Positions 1-5,212 of a stretch of 5,212 nucleotides of DNA are shown here, one piece after another. A program made the translations under genes and the position numbers. Each line of letters begins with the position of its first letter. Positions within the stretch are counted from its first letter, which is position 1. The notes under the pieces were generated by a model that saw nothing but the letters and a program-made list of their open reading frames with translations, ran no database searches and was not told the origin of the DNA. The DNA is from Planctomycetota bacterium (GTDB taxonomy: Bacteria > Planctomycetota > UBA1135 > UBA2386), in the NCBI GenBank assembly GCA_947455805.1, contig CANGSN010000256.1, forward strand, positions 1-5,212. Direction: 5' to 3'.

Positions 1-2
1 CC

Positions 3-434
3 TACGTGACCGACCAGGGTGTCGTCGAAGGCGAGGCTGCGCGGCTCGCCGACTACCGCACTCGGCTGCGCCGCGACGTGGTTCTGCTGGCCGACTATCT
101 GGTGAAGCACGCCGCCCCGCTGGCTCCGGTCGACGTCGCCGCCGGCGCCCGCGACCTGGCCGAACGGTCCGGCGCCGACGGCCTCGTGCTGTCGGGCGCG
201 CGCACCGGTGCCCCGGTCGACGTCACGCTTCTCGACACCGTGCGGGCGGCGGTCGGGGCGTTCCCGATCTGGCTCGGCTCCGGCCTCGGCGTCGACAATG
301 CAGCGCAGCTGTGGTCCCGGTGCGACGGCGCCATCGTCGGCAGCTCGTGCAAGGTCGACGGCCAGGTGCACGCGCCAGTCGATCCAGCGCGCGTGCGGGC
401 GCTGCGCGCCTCCTGTCCCGCCCGTTCGCGGTGA
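3..434 (+). CDS. BtpA/SgcQ family protein, C-terminal part (5' end outside window)
   Basis: The reading frame is open to the left edge, so only about the last 143 residues are visible; family members are about 270 residues. The GTG at position 6 lies inside the conserved stretch YVTDQGVVEG and is probably an internal valine, not the start. Family-like motifs follow in order (numbering the visible tyrosine as 1): KHAAPL at about 35-40, SGARTGAPVD at 64-73, LGSGLGVDN at 91-99 and DGAIVGSSCKVDG at 108-120, then a VDPARVRAL tail. This pattern, with late Gly-rich loops, fits the predicted TIM-barrel BtpA family. The cyanobacterial founder, BtpA, is needed for photosystem I accumulation, but most members occur in non-photosynthetic organisms and their reaction is unknown, so no photosynthetic role is inferred. 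The protein is probably cytoplasmic. A glycosyltransferase gene starts 34 nt downstream on the same strand, suggesting an operon. Confidence 0.85.
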   Translation, partial: YVTDQGVVEGEAARLADYRTRLRRDVVLLADYLVKHAAPLAPVDVAAGARDLAERSGADGLVLSGARTGAPVDVTLLDTVRAAVGAFPIWLGSGLGVDNAAQLWSRCDGAIVGSSCKVDGQVHAPVDPARVRALRASCPARSR

Positions 435-455
435 AGCCGCCGCCTTGCGCTGGCC

Positions 456-463
456 GAAAGAAG
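456..463 (+). promoter_or_regulatory. Ribosome binding site supporting the GTG start of the glycosyltransferase
   Basis: The purine run GAAAGAAG ends 5 nt before the GTG at 469. It stands out in otherwise GC-rich sequence and favours this GTG over the ATG at 484 or the much longer upstream frame. It is only a moderate match to the Shine-Dalgarno consensus. Confidence 0.45.
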
Positions 464-468
464 CTCGC

Positions 469-1482
469 GTGAAGGTGCTGCTGATGACCCCGTCGCCGAC
501 CCACCTGTTCCTGGGTGGCATCGCGACCGTGCGCCGCTGGCGGGAAGGCCTGCAGGGCCGCGGCCACTTGTGTGAACTGTTCGGCGGCACCAGCGAAGGT
601 GGGTTGAAGCAGTCGCTGGAAGGCACCATCGGGCGCTTCCGTCCCGACATCGTGCACGCGCACGATGCTCTGCGTTGCGGCGTGCACCTGCTCGGCCTGC
701 GCACACCGTGGGTCGTGTCCCTGAGCGGCGAGGATCTTCACCACGACATGCTCGGCGACGAGCACGGCCCGATCGTCTGCGAGGTCGTGCGCCGCGCGCA
801 CCGCGTGCTGGTGCCGACACCCGAGGCCGGTGTCACCCTCGAAGAACGCGTTCCCGACGCGGTCGGCAAGATCGACGTCGTGCCGCGCGCCGCCGTGCGC
901 CTGCTGACGACCGGCACCGACCTGCGCCGTTCGCTCGGCATCCCTCGCCAGCGCTTCCTGGTGCTGCTACCGGGAGGCCTGCGGCCGATCAAGGGACAGC
1001 ACCGTGCGATCGCCGTCGCCGGTGTGTTGCGCGCCGCCGGAGCCGACGTCGAGCTGATCGTCGCCGGTCCCGACCAGGATCCGACCTACGCGGCCGAGGT
1101 GCGCCGCTTGTGCCAACAGCAGCCGGGCGTGCGGGTGCTGCCGACTCTGGCACACGACCGGATGGGCGCTGCGTATCTCGACGCCGACGTCGTGCTCAAC
1201 ACGTCGTTCAGCGAAGGCGCCTCACCGACGCTCCTCGAGGCCGGCATCCTGGGCCGCCCGCTGGTCGCCGCCGACGTGCCGGGCAACCGCGAGCTGATCC
1301 GCCACAAGGAGACCGGCCTGCTGTTCGCCACCGAAGAGGACATGGCGAAGCAGATCCTCGCCTTGTGCCGCAATCGCTCGGCGGCCGGTGCGCTCGGCGT
1401 GCGCGTGCGCGAGGACTTCCAGCGCCGCTTCGACCAGGACCGCGAGATGTCGACGCTGCTGTCCGCCTACGCGGCGGCGTGA
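469..1482 (+). CDS. Glycosyltransferase family 4 (GT-B fold)
   Basis: This 337-residue protein has the layout and usual length of a GT-B retaining glycosyltransferase that moves a sugar from an activated donor to an unidentified acceptor. The N-terminal Rossmann domain begins MKVLLMTPSPTH, followed by the acceptor-side glycine loop LGGIATVRRW (about 15-24), PDIVHAHDA (59-67) and SGEDLHHDM (86-94). The C-terminal donor-binding domain shows GGLRPIKG (169-176), with R172 and K175 as the usual phosphate contacts, and the EX7E motif in SEGASPTLLEAG (E249 and E257), then GRPLVAADVPGNRE. The frame stays open upstream to 208, but that part is shadow sequence antisense-rich in Arg and overlaps the BtpA gene. 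The GTG at 469 is chosen because the homologous N-terminus begins there and a purine-rich site precedes it. No signal peptide or membrane segment is seen, so it is probably cytoplasmic or membrane-peripheral. The SGEDL segment vaguely recalls the SenB/GLT1D1 subgroup, but this is not enough to name a substrate. Confidence 0.9.
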   Translation: MKVLLMTPSPTHLFLGGIATVRRWREGLQGRGHLCELFGGTSEGGLKQSLEGTIGRFRPDIVHAHDALRCGVHLLGLRTPWVVSLSGEDLHHDMLGDEHGPIVCEVVRRAHRVLVPTPEAGVTLEERVPDAVGKIDVVPRAAVRLLTTGTDLRRSLGIPRQRFLVLLPGGLRPIKGQHRAIAVAGVLRAAGADVELIVAGPDQDPTYAAEVRRLCQQQPGVRVLPTLAHDRMGAAYLDADVVLNTSFSEGASPTLLEAGILGRPLVAADVPGNRELIRHKETGLLFATEEDMAKQILALCRNRSAAGALGVRVREDFQRRFDQDREMSTLLSAYAAA

Positions 1483-1489
1483 CACCGGC

Positions 1490-3064
1490 TCACTCGGTCG
1501 GCTTCGGCAACGGCTTCGGCAGCGGCTTCGCCGCGCGCGCCACGGTCGGCGGCTTCGGCTTCGGCGGCGGCGCCGCGACGCCCCCGTAGGTCTCGTAGAG
1601 CTTGCGCAGCCGTTCGCAGGTCCAGGTCAGCCCGGCCAGCAGGTCGGCGGCGATCTTGTCGCGCGTCGTCGAGCGCACGCGCGGCGCCTGGGCCTTCGCC
1701 AGCGCGCCGACCAACGCTTCTTCGCCGAACACCGCGAGCTCGTCGCCGGACTTGTCGCCGAGCAGCACGGCGACGCTCTGCCGCAGGTCGGCGTAGGAAC
1801 GCAGTTGCGGGTGGAAGAGGCCTTCCTCGAGCAGCTGCATCAGGTCGATGTGCGACTGCGAGACGACGGCGCGCGCGGCGGCCTTGTGGTTCGGCAGGTC
1901 CTCGAGCAGGCTGCGCAGTTCGTCGAGCACTTCGTCGTTCCAGCAGACGATGGTGCCGCCGACCTCGAGGTGCTTCTGCAGCGACGTCGCGAAGCCTGGG
2001 CGCGGGTCGGTGCGTTCGACGTGCACGAACGACGCGGTCTCGACGCGGCCGTCGGCGTGCACGGTGTGAGCCGCCCAGCCGTAGGGCATGAAGCGCCACG
2101 GCCGCTGCGCGTCGAAACGCGGCAGCGCCTCGGTGGCGCCGGCGATGGCCAGGAAGTGCAGCGGCTTGCTGCACTGCTTCAGCTCCGACTCGACGAACGG
2201 TTCGACGATCGTCTTGTTCTCCTGCACCGCCTCGAGCGTGCGCTTCTGGCGCGGCGTCAGGCCTTCGCGGTCGCGGTCGAGGCCACGCAGGTCCTCGATG
2301 CCTTCCTTGTGCAGTTCCTGTTCGAGAGGGCGGGTCAGTTCCGGCAGATCGCGCAGCGGCAGCTCCGGCCCTTCCTTGCGGCAGCGCTCGAGGTGCGGGC
2401 ACGGCAGCGGCGACGTGCAGAACGTGCCGGTCGGCAGCTGCAGCACGCCTTCGTCGGCGATCGAGCGCTGGAACACCTGCAGCCGGCGGCGCATGGCTTC
2501 GACGTGGCGCTGCACCTTCGTCGTCACATCGGCGCTGCGCAGCAGCTGCATCGGCGGGTAGTCGGCGCCTTCCTTGTGCGCGTACTTCGGGTTGACGGTC
2601 AGCAGGTAGGCGGCGCGCAACTTGTGGCCGCAGGCGGCGAGCACGTGCGCCTGCAGCGCCAGGTCGGCGACGTAGCGCGGATTGGCCTTGGTGCCCGACT
2701 TGACCTCGAACAGGTCGATCGCGCCGTCCTTGTGCACGACCAGGATGTCGCTGCGCGCCTCGACGCCGTCGGCGACGAACGTGGCGCCGAACAGCACCGG
2801 CGTGCCGGCCGCGAGTTGTTCGCGCGTCGCCGCAGCGGCGGCTTCAGCGTCCTTGCCGTCGATGGTCACGCCCTTCGGGAACGCCACGCGCGCCAGCGCG
2901 CGCAGCTGTTCGCCGGCGGCCGACATCGCCTGGCGCATCGCCGACGGCTCGGTCGTCGTCGGCTGGTGGTAGTCGAGCCAGAGACGCTTCTGGCACTGCT
3001 GCCCGGCCTCGATCAGGTGCTTGTCGAGCAGGCGCGGCCCTTTCGGCGTGGATTTCTTCTTCAA
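1490..3064 (-). CDS. DUF2779-type protein: Cas4/RecB-like nuclease fused to a degenerate exonuclease-like domain
   Basis: This is a 524-residue two-domain protein. The N-terminal half resembles a Cas4/RecB-like PD-(D/E)XK nuclease. It shows LDKHLIEAGQQCQKRLWL (14-30, C24), RSDILVV with D106, FEVKSGTK with E120 and K122, and a helix with Q138. Three more cysteines follow in CTSPLPCPHLERC (C216, C222, C228), so C24 plus these could ligate an iron-sulfur cluster as in Cas4. Residues 300-455 follow the DUF2779 pattern: HFL, ALPRFDAQRPWRFMPYGWAAH, TDPR (352-355), GGTIVCWND (369-377), IDL (406-408) and LFHP (416-419). However, the FLDFE active-site motif of the family reads FLAIA here (304-308). 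The C-terminus is a Pro/Lys tail ending in PLPK repeats. The TTG at 3064 is the first plausible start; it precedes the conserved cysteine but has no clear ribosome binding site. The gene converges on the glycosyltransferase with a 7-nt gap. The biological role of the family is unknown; nuclease activity is inferred from motifs only. Confidence 0.8.
   Translation of the reverse strand: MKKKSTPKGPRLLDKHLIEAGQQCQKRLWLDYHQPTTTEPSAMRQAMSAAGEQLRALARVAFPKGVTIDGKDAEAAAAATREQLAAGTPVLFGATFVADGVEARSDILVVHKDGAIDLFEVKSGTKANPRYVADLALQAHVLAACGHKLRAAYLLTVNPKYAHKEGADYPPMQLLRSADVTTKVQRHVEAMRRRLQVFQRSIADEGVLQLPTGTFCTSPLPCPHLERCRKEGPELPLRDLPELTRPLEQELHKEGIEDLRGLDRDREGLTPRQKRTLEAVQENKTIVEPFVESELKQCSKPLHFLAIAGATEALPRFDAQRPWRFMPYGWAAHTVHADGRVETASFVHVERTDPRPGFATSLQKHLEVGGTIVCWNDEVLDELRSLLEDLPNHKAAARAVVSQSHIDLMQLLEEGLFHPQLRSYADLRQSVAVLLGDKSGDELAVFGEEALVGALAKAQAPRVRSTTRDKIAADLLAGLTWTCERLRKLYETYGGVAAPPPKPKPPTVARAAKPLPKPLPKPTE
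1500..1535 (-). repeat. 12-bp tandem repeat encoding the PLPK tail of the DUF2779-type protein
   Basis: On the + strand two nearly identical 12-mers, GGCTTCGGCAAC and GGCTTCGGCAGC, are followed by a diverged third copy starting GGCTTCG. Two further GGCTTC units occur at 1551-1562. Read on the - strand they encode the period-four KPLPKPLPKP tail. The unit length is a multiple of three, so copy changes keep the reading frame. Confidence 0.75.
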
Positions 3065-3181
3065 GGCGGGATGTCTGTCGGAGGGGCGCGCTGCCTGGGG
3101 TGACCCGGTCGGCGGCCGGAGCCACGGACCGCAGCCTGCAAACCGCGCCGGCCCGCAGTCTAGGCGGCCCGGGGGCCCCGC

Positions 3182-3979
3182 TCAACCGCGGCTCAGCCGC
3201 TGTCGTCGCTTGTAGAGCACGAGCAGCACGAGGCTGACGGCACCGCCGGTCAGGATCGGCGTCCACATGCGGTCGCCGAGCGAGCCCTTGCTGCGCGGTG
3301 GGCGGGCGAACCGCAGGCTCGCCAGCATGCGCTGGAACTCCGGTTCCCATCGCGGGAACGCGTCCGCCACGCACTGGAACGACAGTGTCAGCTGGCGGCC
3401 GCCACAGGGGCTGTGCACGTCGAGGCTGTGCAGTGCCGGCCGCGGCTTCGGCGGGGTGCTCCGCCGTTGGGCCACCACGGCGACGTATTGCTGCAGGCCG
3501 ACGGGCCGCCGTTCGACCTGCGACAACTCGTTCTGTTCGCCCTTGCGCTCGCTGAGCTGGCGCCAGCTCTCGGCCAGCACCTCGGCGAAGTCGTCCTCGA
3601 CATACCACTCGTCCTCGGTCTCGACGACGTAGATCCATGCCCCGGTGAAGTCGCCGGCGAGCCACGCGTCGACCGGACCGACCGCGTAGAAGGCGCGCGG
3701 CTGCGCCAGGCACAGCGTCGCCGGGGCGTTCGGGTTCTCGCCGATGCGCCGCGCTTCGTTCGGTGCCAGCGCGCGCCAGTCCTTCGGCAGGATCAGCTCG
3801 AACGTGTTGTCGAGGTTGCGGAACCGCTGCTCGTTCGGGCCCGGCTCCGGCGGTGTCGACGCAGCCGCAGCGGGAGCCTTCGGCTCTTGGGTCGACGTCG
3901 ACTGCGCCGTGAGCGTCGGCACGAGCGTGCCGACGAGTGTGGCGACGAGGACGAACAAGGAACCCGAGCGGACCGGCAT
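3182..3979 (-). CDS. Hypothetical secreted protein with C-terminal membrane anchor
   Basis: I do not recognise a named family for this 265-residue protein. It starts with a positively charged, hydrophobic signal peptide (MPVRSGSLFVLVATLVGTLV, then PTLTAQS with likely cleavage after A25). An Ala/Pro/Thr-rich linker follows to about residue 50. A folded domain of about 180 residues begins FRNLDNTFELILPKDWRAL; this opening, and the ending LTLSFQCVADAFPRWEPEFQRMLASLRFA, loosely resemble PsbP/DUF1795-like folds. The middle has an acidic patch, ETEDEWYVEDDFAE. Residues about 241-256 form one hydrophobic segment followed by YKRRQRLSRG, predicting a single-pass protein with the domain outside and a short basic cytoplasmic tail. 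The ATG at 3979 is chosen because the signal peptide starts there; the frame extends to 4246 but only through the histidine kinase gene. It lies 7 nt after the kinase stop with no separate Shine-Dalgarno, which suggests translational coupling and a shared function. Confidence 0.8.
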   Translation of the reverse strand: MPVRSGSLFVLVATLVGTLVPTLTAQSTSTQEPKAPAAAASTPPEPGPNEQRFRNLDNTFELILPKDWRALAPNEARRIGENPNAPATLCLAQPRAFYAVGPVDAWLAGDFTGAWIYVVETEDEWYVEDDFAEVLAESWRQLSERKGEQNELSQVERRPVGLQQYVAVVAQRRSTPPKPRPALHSLDVHSPCGGRQLTLSFQCVADAFPRWEPEFQRMLASLRFARPPRSKGSLGDRMWTPILTGGAVSLVLLVLYKRRQRLSRG

Positions 3980-3986
3980 CCCCGCA

Positions 3987-4883
3987 TCATCGAGCCGCGG
4001 CGGCCTTCGGCGCAATCGTCGCGTCGAGGACGACCGTGCGCGGCAGTTCGAACCAGAACTCGGAGCCGCGCTCGCGCCCCGGCCGGTAGCCGATGCGGCC
4101 GTGCATCTGCTCGACCAGCAGGCGCGTGATGTGCAGGCCGAGCCCGGTGCTCGCCTGGCCGTGGCTGCTGCCGCGTTCGAACGGTTCGAACAGCCGCGGC
4201 ACCAGTTCGCGCGGCACGCCAGGACCGTGGTCGACGACGGTGACACGCACGGTCGCGGCCTCGGCGGCGACGTCGATGCGCACCGGTTGGCCCGGCGCCG
4301 AGAACTTCACGGCGTTGCCGACCAGGTTGAACAGCACCTGCAGGAACCGCCGCGGATCGGTGTGCGCGGCCAGGTCCGCCGGAATCGGGGTGGCCGCCAC
4401 CGCGATGCCGCGCCGCTCCGCCTGCAAACCGAGCACGCGCAGGCCGTCGGCGACGAGCGCACCGACGCGATGGTCGCCGAGGTCGAGGCGCAGGCGGCCC
4501 GCGGCCATCGACGCGCCGTCGAGTACGTCGTTGACCAGGAAGGCGAGATGGCGCGCGGCCAGGTCCGCTTCGTCGAGGAACTCCTCGGTCTCCGCGCGCG
4601 TGGTGGCGTAGCCCTCGCGCAGCAGTTCCAGCGCGGTCAGCACCGACGTCAGCGGCGTGCGCAGTTCGTGCGCGGTGTGCGCGAGCTGCTCGTCGCGCCG
4701 CTGCAGCGCCTGCTGCAGCGCCGCCGCATGCGCACGATGGCGATGCACGCTGCTGCGGGCGGCCGCGAACGCGAGCCCGGCCGCCAGCGCGCCGGCCGCC
4801 CATGGCCCTGCACCGGTGGTCGCCCCCATCAGTGCGGCACCGCCGGCGGCGCCTGCGATCCATGCCTCGAAATGCCAGTTCAT
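3987..4883 (-). CDS. Membrane-bound sensor histidine kinase
   Basis: This 298-residue protein is a short HisKA-type sensor kinase that would autophosphorylate on histidine and pass phosphate to a response regulator. Two hydrophobic, Ala/Gly-rich segments (about 8-22 and 27-42) form a hairpin with almost no external loop, followed by a helical linker rich in Gln/Arg/His. The H-box is AHTAHELRTPLTSVL with phosphoacceptor H72. The ATPase domain has the N-box LFNLVGNAVKFS (N186 and N190), G1 DHGPGVP (218-224), F-box LFEPFERG (231-238) and G2 TGLGLHIT (246-253). All catalytic boxes look intact. The frame opens at 4982, but the ATG at 4883 is preferred: a GGAG lies 8 nt upstream and the preceding 33 residues look non-coding. 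No PAS, HAMP or periplasmic sensor domain is present, and no response regulator is in the window. It sits between the TerB-tailed gene and the anchored secreted protein on the same strand. Confidence 0.93.
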   Translation of the reverse strand: MNWHFEAWIAGAAGGAALMGATTGAGPWAAGALAAGLAFAAARSSVHRHRAHAAALQQALQRRDEQLAHTAHELRTPLTSVLTALELLREGYATTRAETEEFLDEADLAARHLAFLVNDVLDGASMAAGRLRLDLGDHRVGALVADGLRVLGLQAERRGIAVAATPIPADLAAHTDPRRFLQVLFNLVGNAVKFSAPGQPVRIDVAAEAATVRVTVVDHGPGVPRELVPRLFEPFERGSSHGQASTGLGLHITRLLVEQMHGRIGYRPGRERGSEFWFELPRTVVLDATIAPKAAAAR

Positions 4884-4888
4884 GGTTT

Positions 4889-4900
4889 CTTCTCCCCCTC
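4889..4900 (-). promoter_or_regulatory. Ribosome binding site of the histidine kinase
   Basis: On the - strand the purine run GAGGGGGAGAAG precedes the ATG at 4883. Its core GGAG (4892-4895) is 8 nt from the start codon, a standard spacing. This decides the start in favour of MNWHFEAW over the upstream in-frame ATG at 4982. Confidence 0.7.
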
Positions 4901-5006
4901 GCCGAGCCGCGTATCGGTCCGACGCGGGCGAACGGCAACTCCGCGTGCCATCGACGTCCCGTTCCGGGAGCGCCGCCTGCATCGGCGCTTCGGCACAGCC
5001 GCGGCG

Positions 5007-5212
5007 TCAGCCGCCAATCGGCAGTGGCATCGGGCAATCCCACGTCTCGGCCAGCGCGCGCAGCAGATCGACCTCGTCGGGCGCCAACGTGCCGTCGGCA
5101 CCGGCGGCTTCGCCGCACGCCGCGAGCAGGTTGCGCTTGCCGAGCGGCGAGACCTGCGCGAGATCGTGCACGGCGGCTTCGAGTTCCGGCGGCGTGCCGC
5201 GCGTGGCCGGCA
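5007..5212 (-). CDS. C-terminal TerB-like domain, probably of an M48-type metallopeptidase (5' end outside window)
   Basis: Only the last 67 codons are visible, ending at a TGA at 5007-5009. The frame has no start in the window and runs off the right edge. It reads ELEAAVHDLAQVSPLGKRNL, then LLAACGEAAGADGTLAPDE, then VDLLRALAETWDCPMPLP. The pattern of a helix, 'PLGK..LL.AC', 'DG.L...E..LLRALA' and a final 'CPMPLP' matches the helical TerB-like tail found at the C-terminus of some M48-family membrane metallopeptidases. The catalytic HExxH region would lie outside the window, so the peptidase assignment is an inference from the tail alone; another TerB-like protein is possible. The gene is followed after 123 nt by the histidine kinase on the same strand, so co-transcription is possible but not shown. 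Confidence 0.7.
   Translation of the reverse strand, partial: PATRGTPPELEAAVHDLAQVSPLGKRNLLAACGEAAGADGTLAPDEVDLLRALAETWDCPMPLPIGG

Noticed and set aside
675..1589. A 304-codon + strand frame ending in a Gly/Phe-rich stretch
   Set aside because: It is a shifted frame of the glycosyltransferase gene. The Gly/Phe stretch is only the antisense of the PLPK repeat.
1388..3103. A 571-codon open frame on the + strand opposite the DUF2779-type gene
   Set aside because: It is extremely rich in Arg, Ala, Gln and Val with no recognisable motif, and is the antisense shadow of a GC-rich gene whose - strand product has clear domains.
3166..3180. GGCC-CGGG-GGCC hairpin just downstream of the anchored-protein stop
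   Set aside because: The stem is only four base pairs without compensating extension and no T-run follows, so it does not support an intrinsic terminator.
3891..3902. Palindromic GTCGACGTCGAC
   Set aside because: It lies in coding sequence and encodes part of the Ser/Thr linker of the anchored protein; it has no sign of operator function.
4957..4969. TCCCG-TTC-CGGGA inverted repeat between the TerB-tailed gene and the kinase
   Set aside because: It is a five-base stem with a three-base loop and no T-run; such hairpins are expected by chance at this GC content.
3793..5118. A 441-codon open frame on the - strand across the kinase and anchored-protein genes
   Set aside because: Its product is Arg/Ala-rich low-complexity sequence, whereas the other frames encode a complete histidine kinase and a signal-peptide protein.

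Overview
The window is very GC-rich with strong G/C third-position bias, and most apparent ORFs are antisense or frame shadows of real genes. It looks like a chromosomal segment of a high-GC bacterium. A BtpA-family protein, a DUF2779 nuclease-like protein and a probable TerB-like tail of an M48-type peptidase together would suit Planctomycetota, Myxococcota or a similar group. Nothing here fixes the phylum, so that is a low-confidence inference.

Layout. (1) On the + strand, the window opens inside a BtpA/SgcQ-family gene (to 434). After 34 nt comes a GT4-type glycosyltransferase (469-1482), probably co-transcribed with it. (2) On the - strand, converging on the glycosyltransferase with 7 nt between stop codons, lies a 524-residue DUF2779-type protein (1490-3064). 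Its N-terminal Cas4/RecB-like PD-(D/E)XK nuclease with four cysteines looks intact, while its C-terminal exonuclease-like domain has lost the expected acidic residues. (3) Upstream of it on the - strand, after 117 nt, is a run of three genes read in the order 5212 to 3182. They are the C-terminal end of a gene with a TerB-like tail (5007 to beyond the window edge), a membrane-bound histidine kinase (3987-4883), and an unrecognised secreted, C-terminally anchored protein (3182-3979). The last two are separated by 7 nt and are probably translationally coupled.

How the genes may work together. The histidine kinase and the anchored protein plausibly form one functional unit, with a signalling kinase and an extracytoplasmic partner. 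No response regulator lies in the window. The BtpA and glycosyltransferase genes are probably an operon of unknown substrate. The DUF2779 gene appears to stand alone, with no cas1, cas2 or other CRISPR or defence partner in view. The two larger gaps on the - strand (3065-3181 and 4884-5006) hold no gene I can support. I see no tRNA, rRNA, CRISPR array, insertion sequence or convincing intrinsic terminator. The most unusual item is the selective decay of the C-terminal active site in the DUF2779-type protein.
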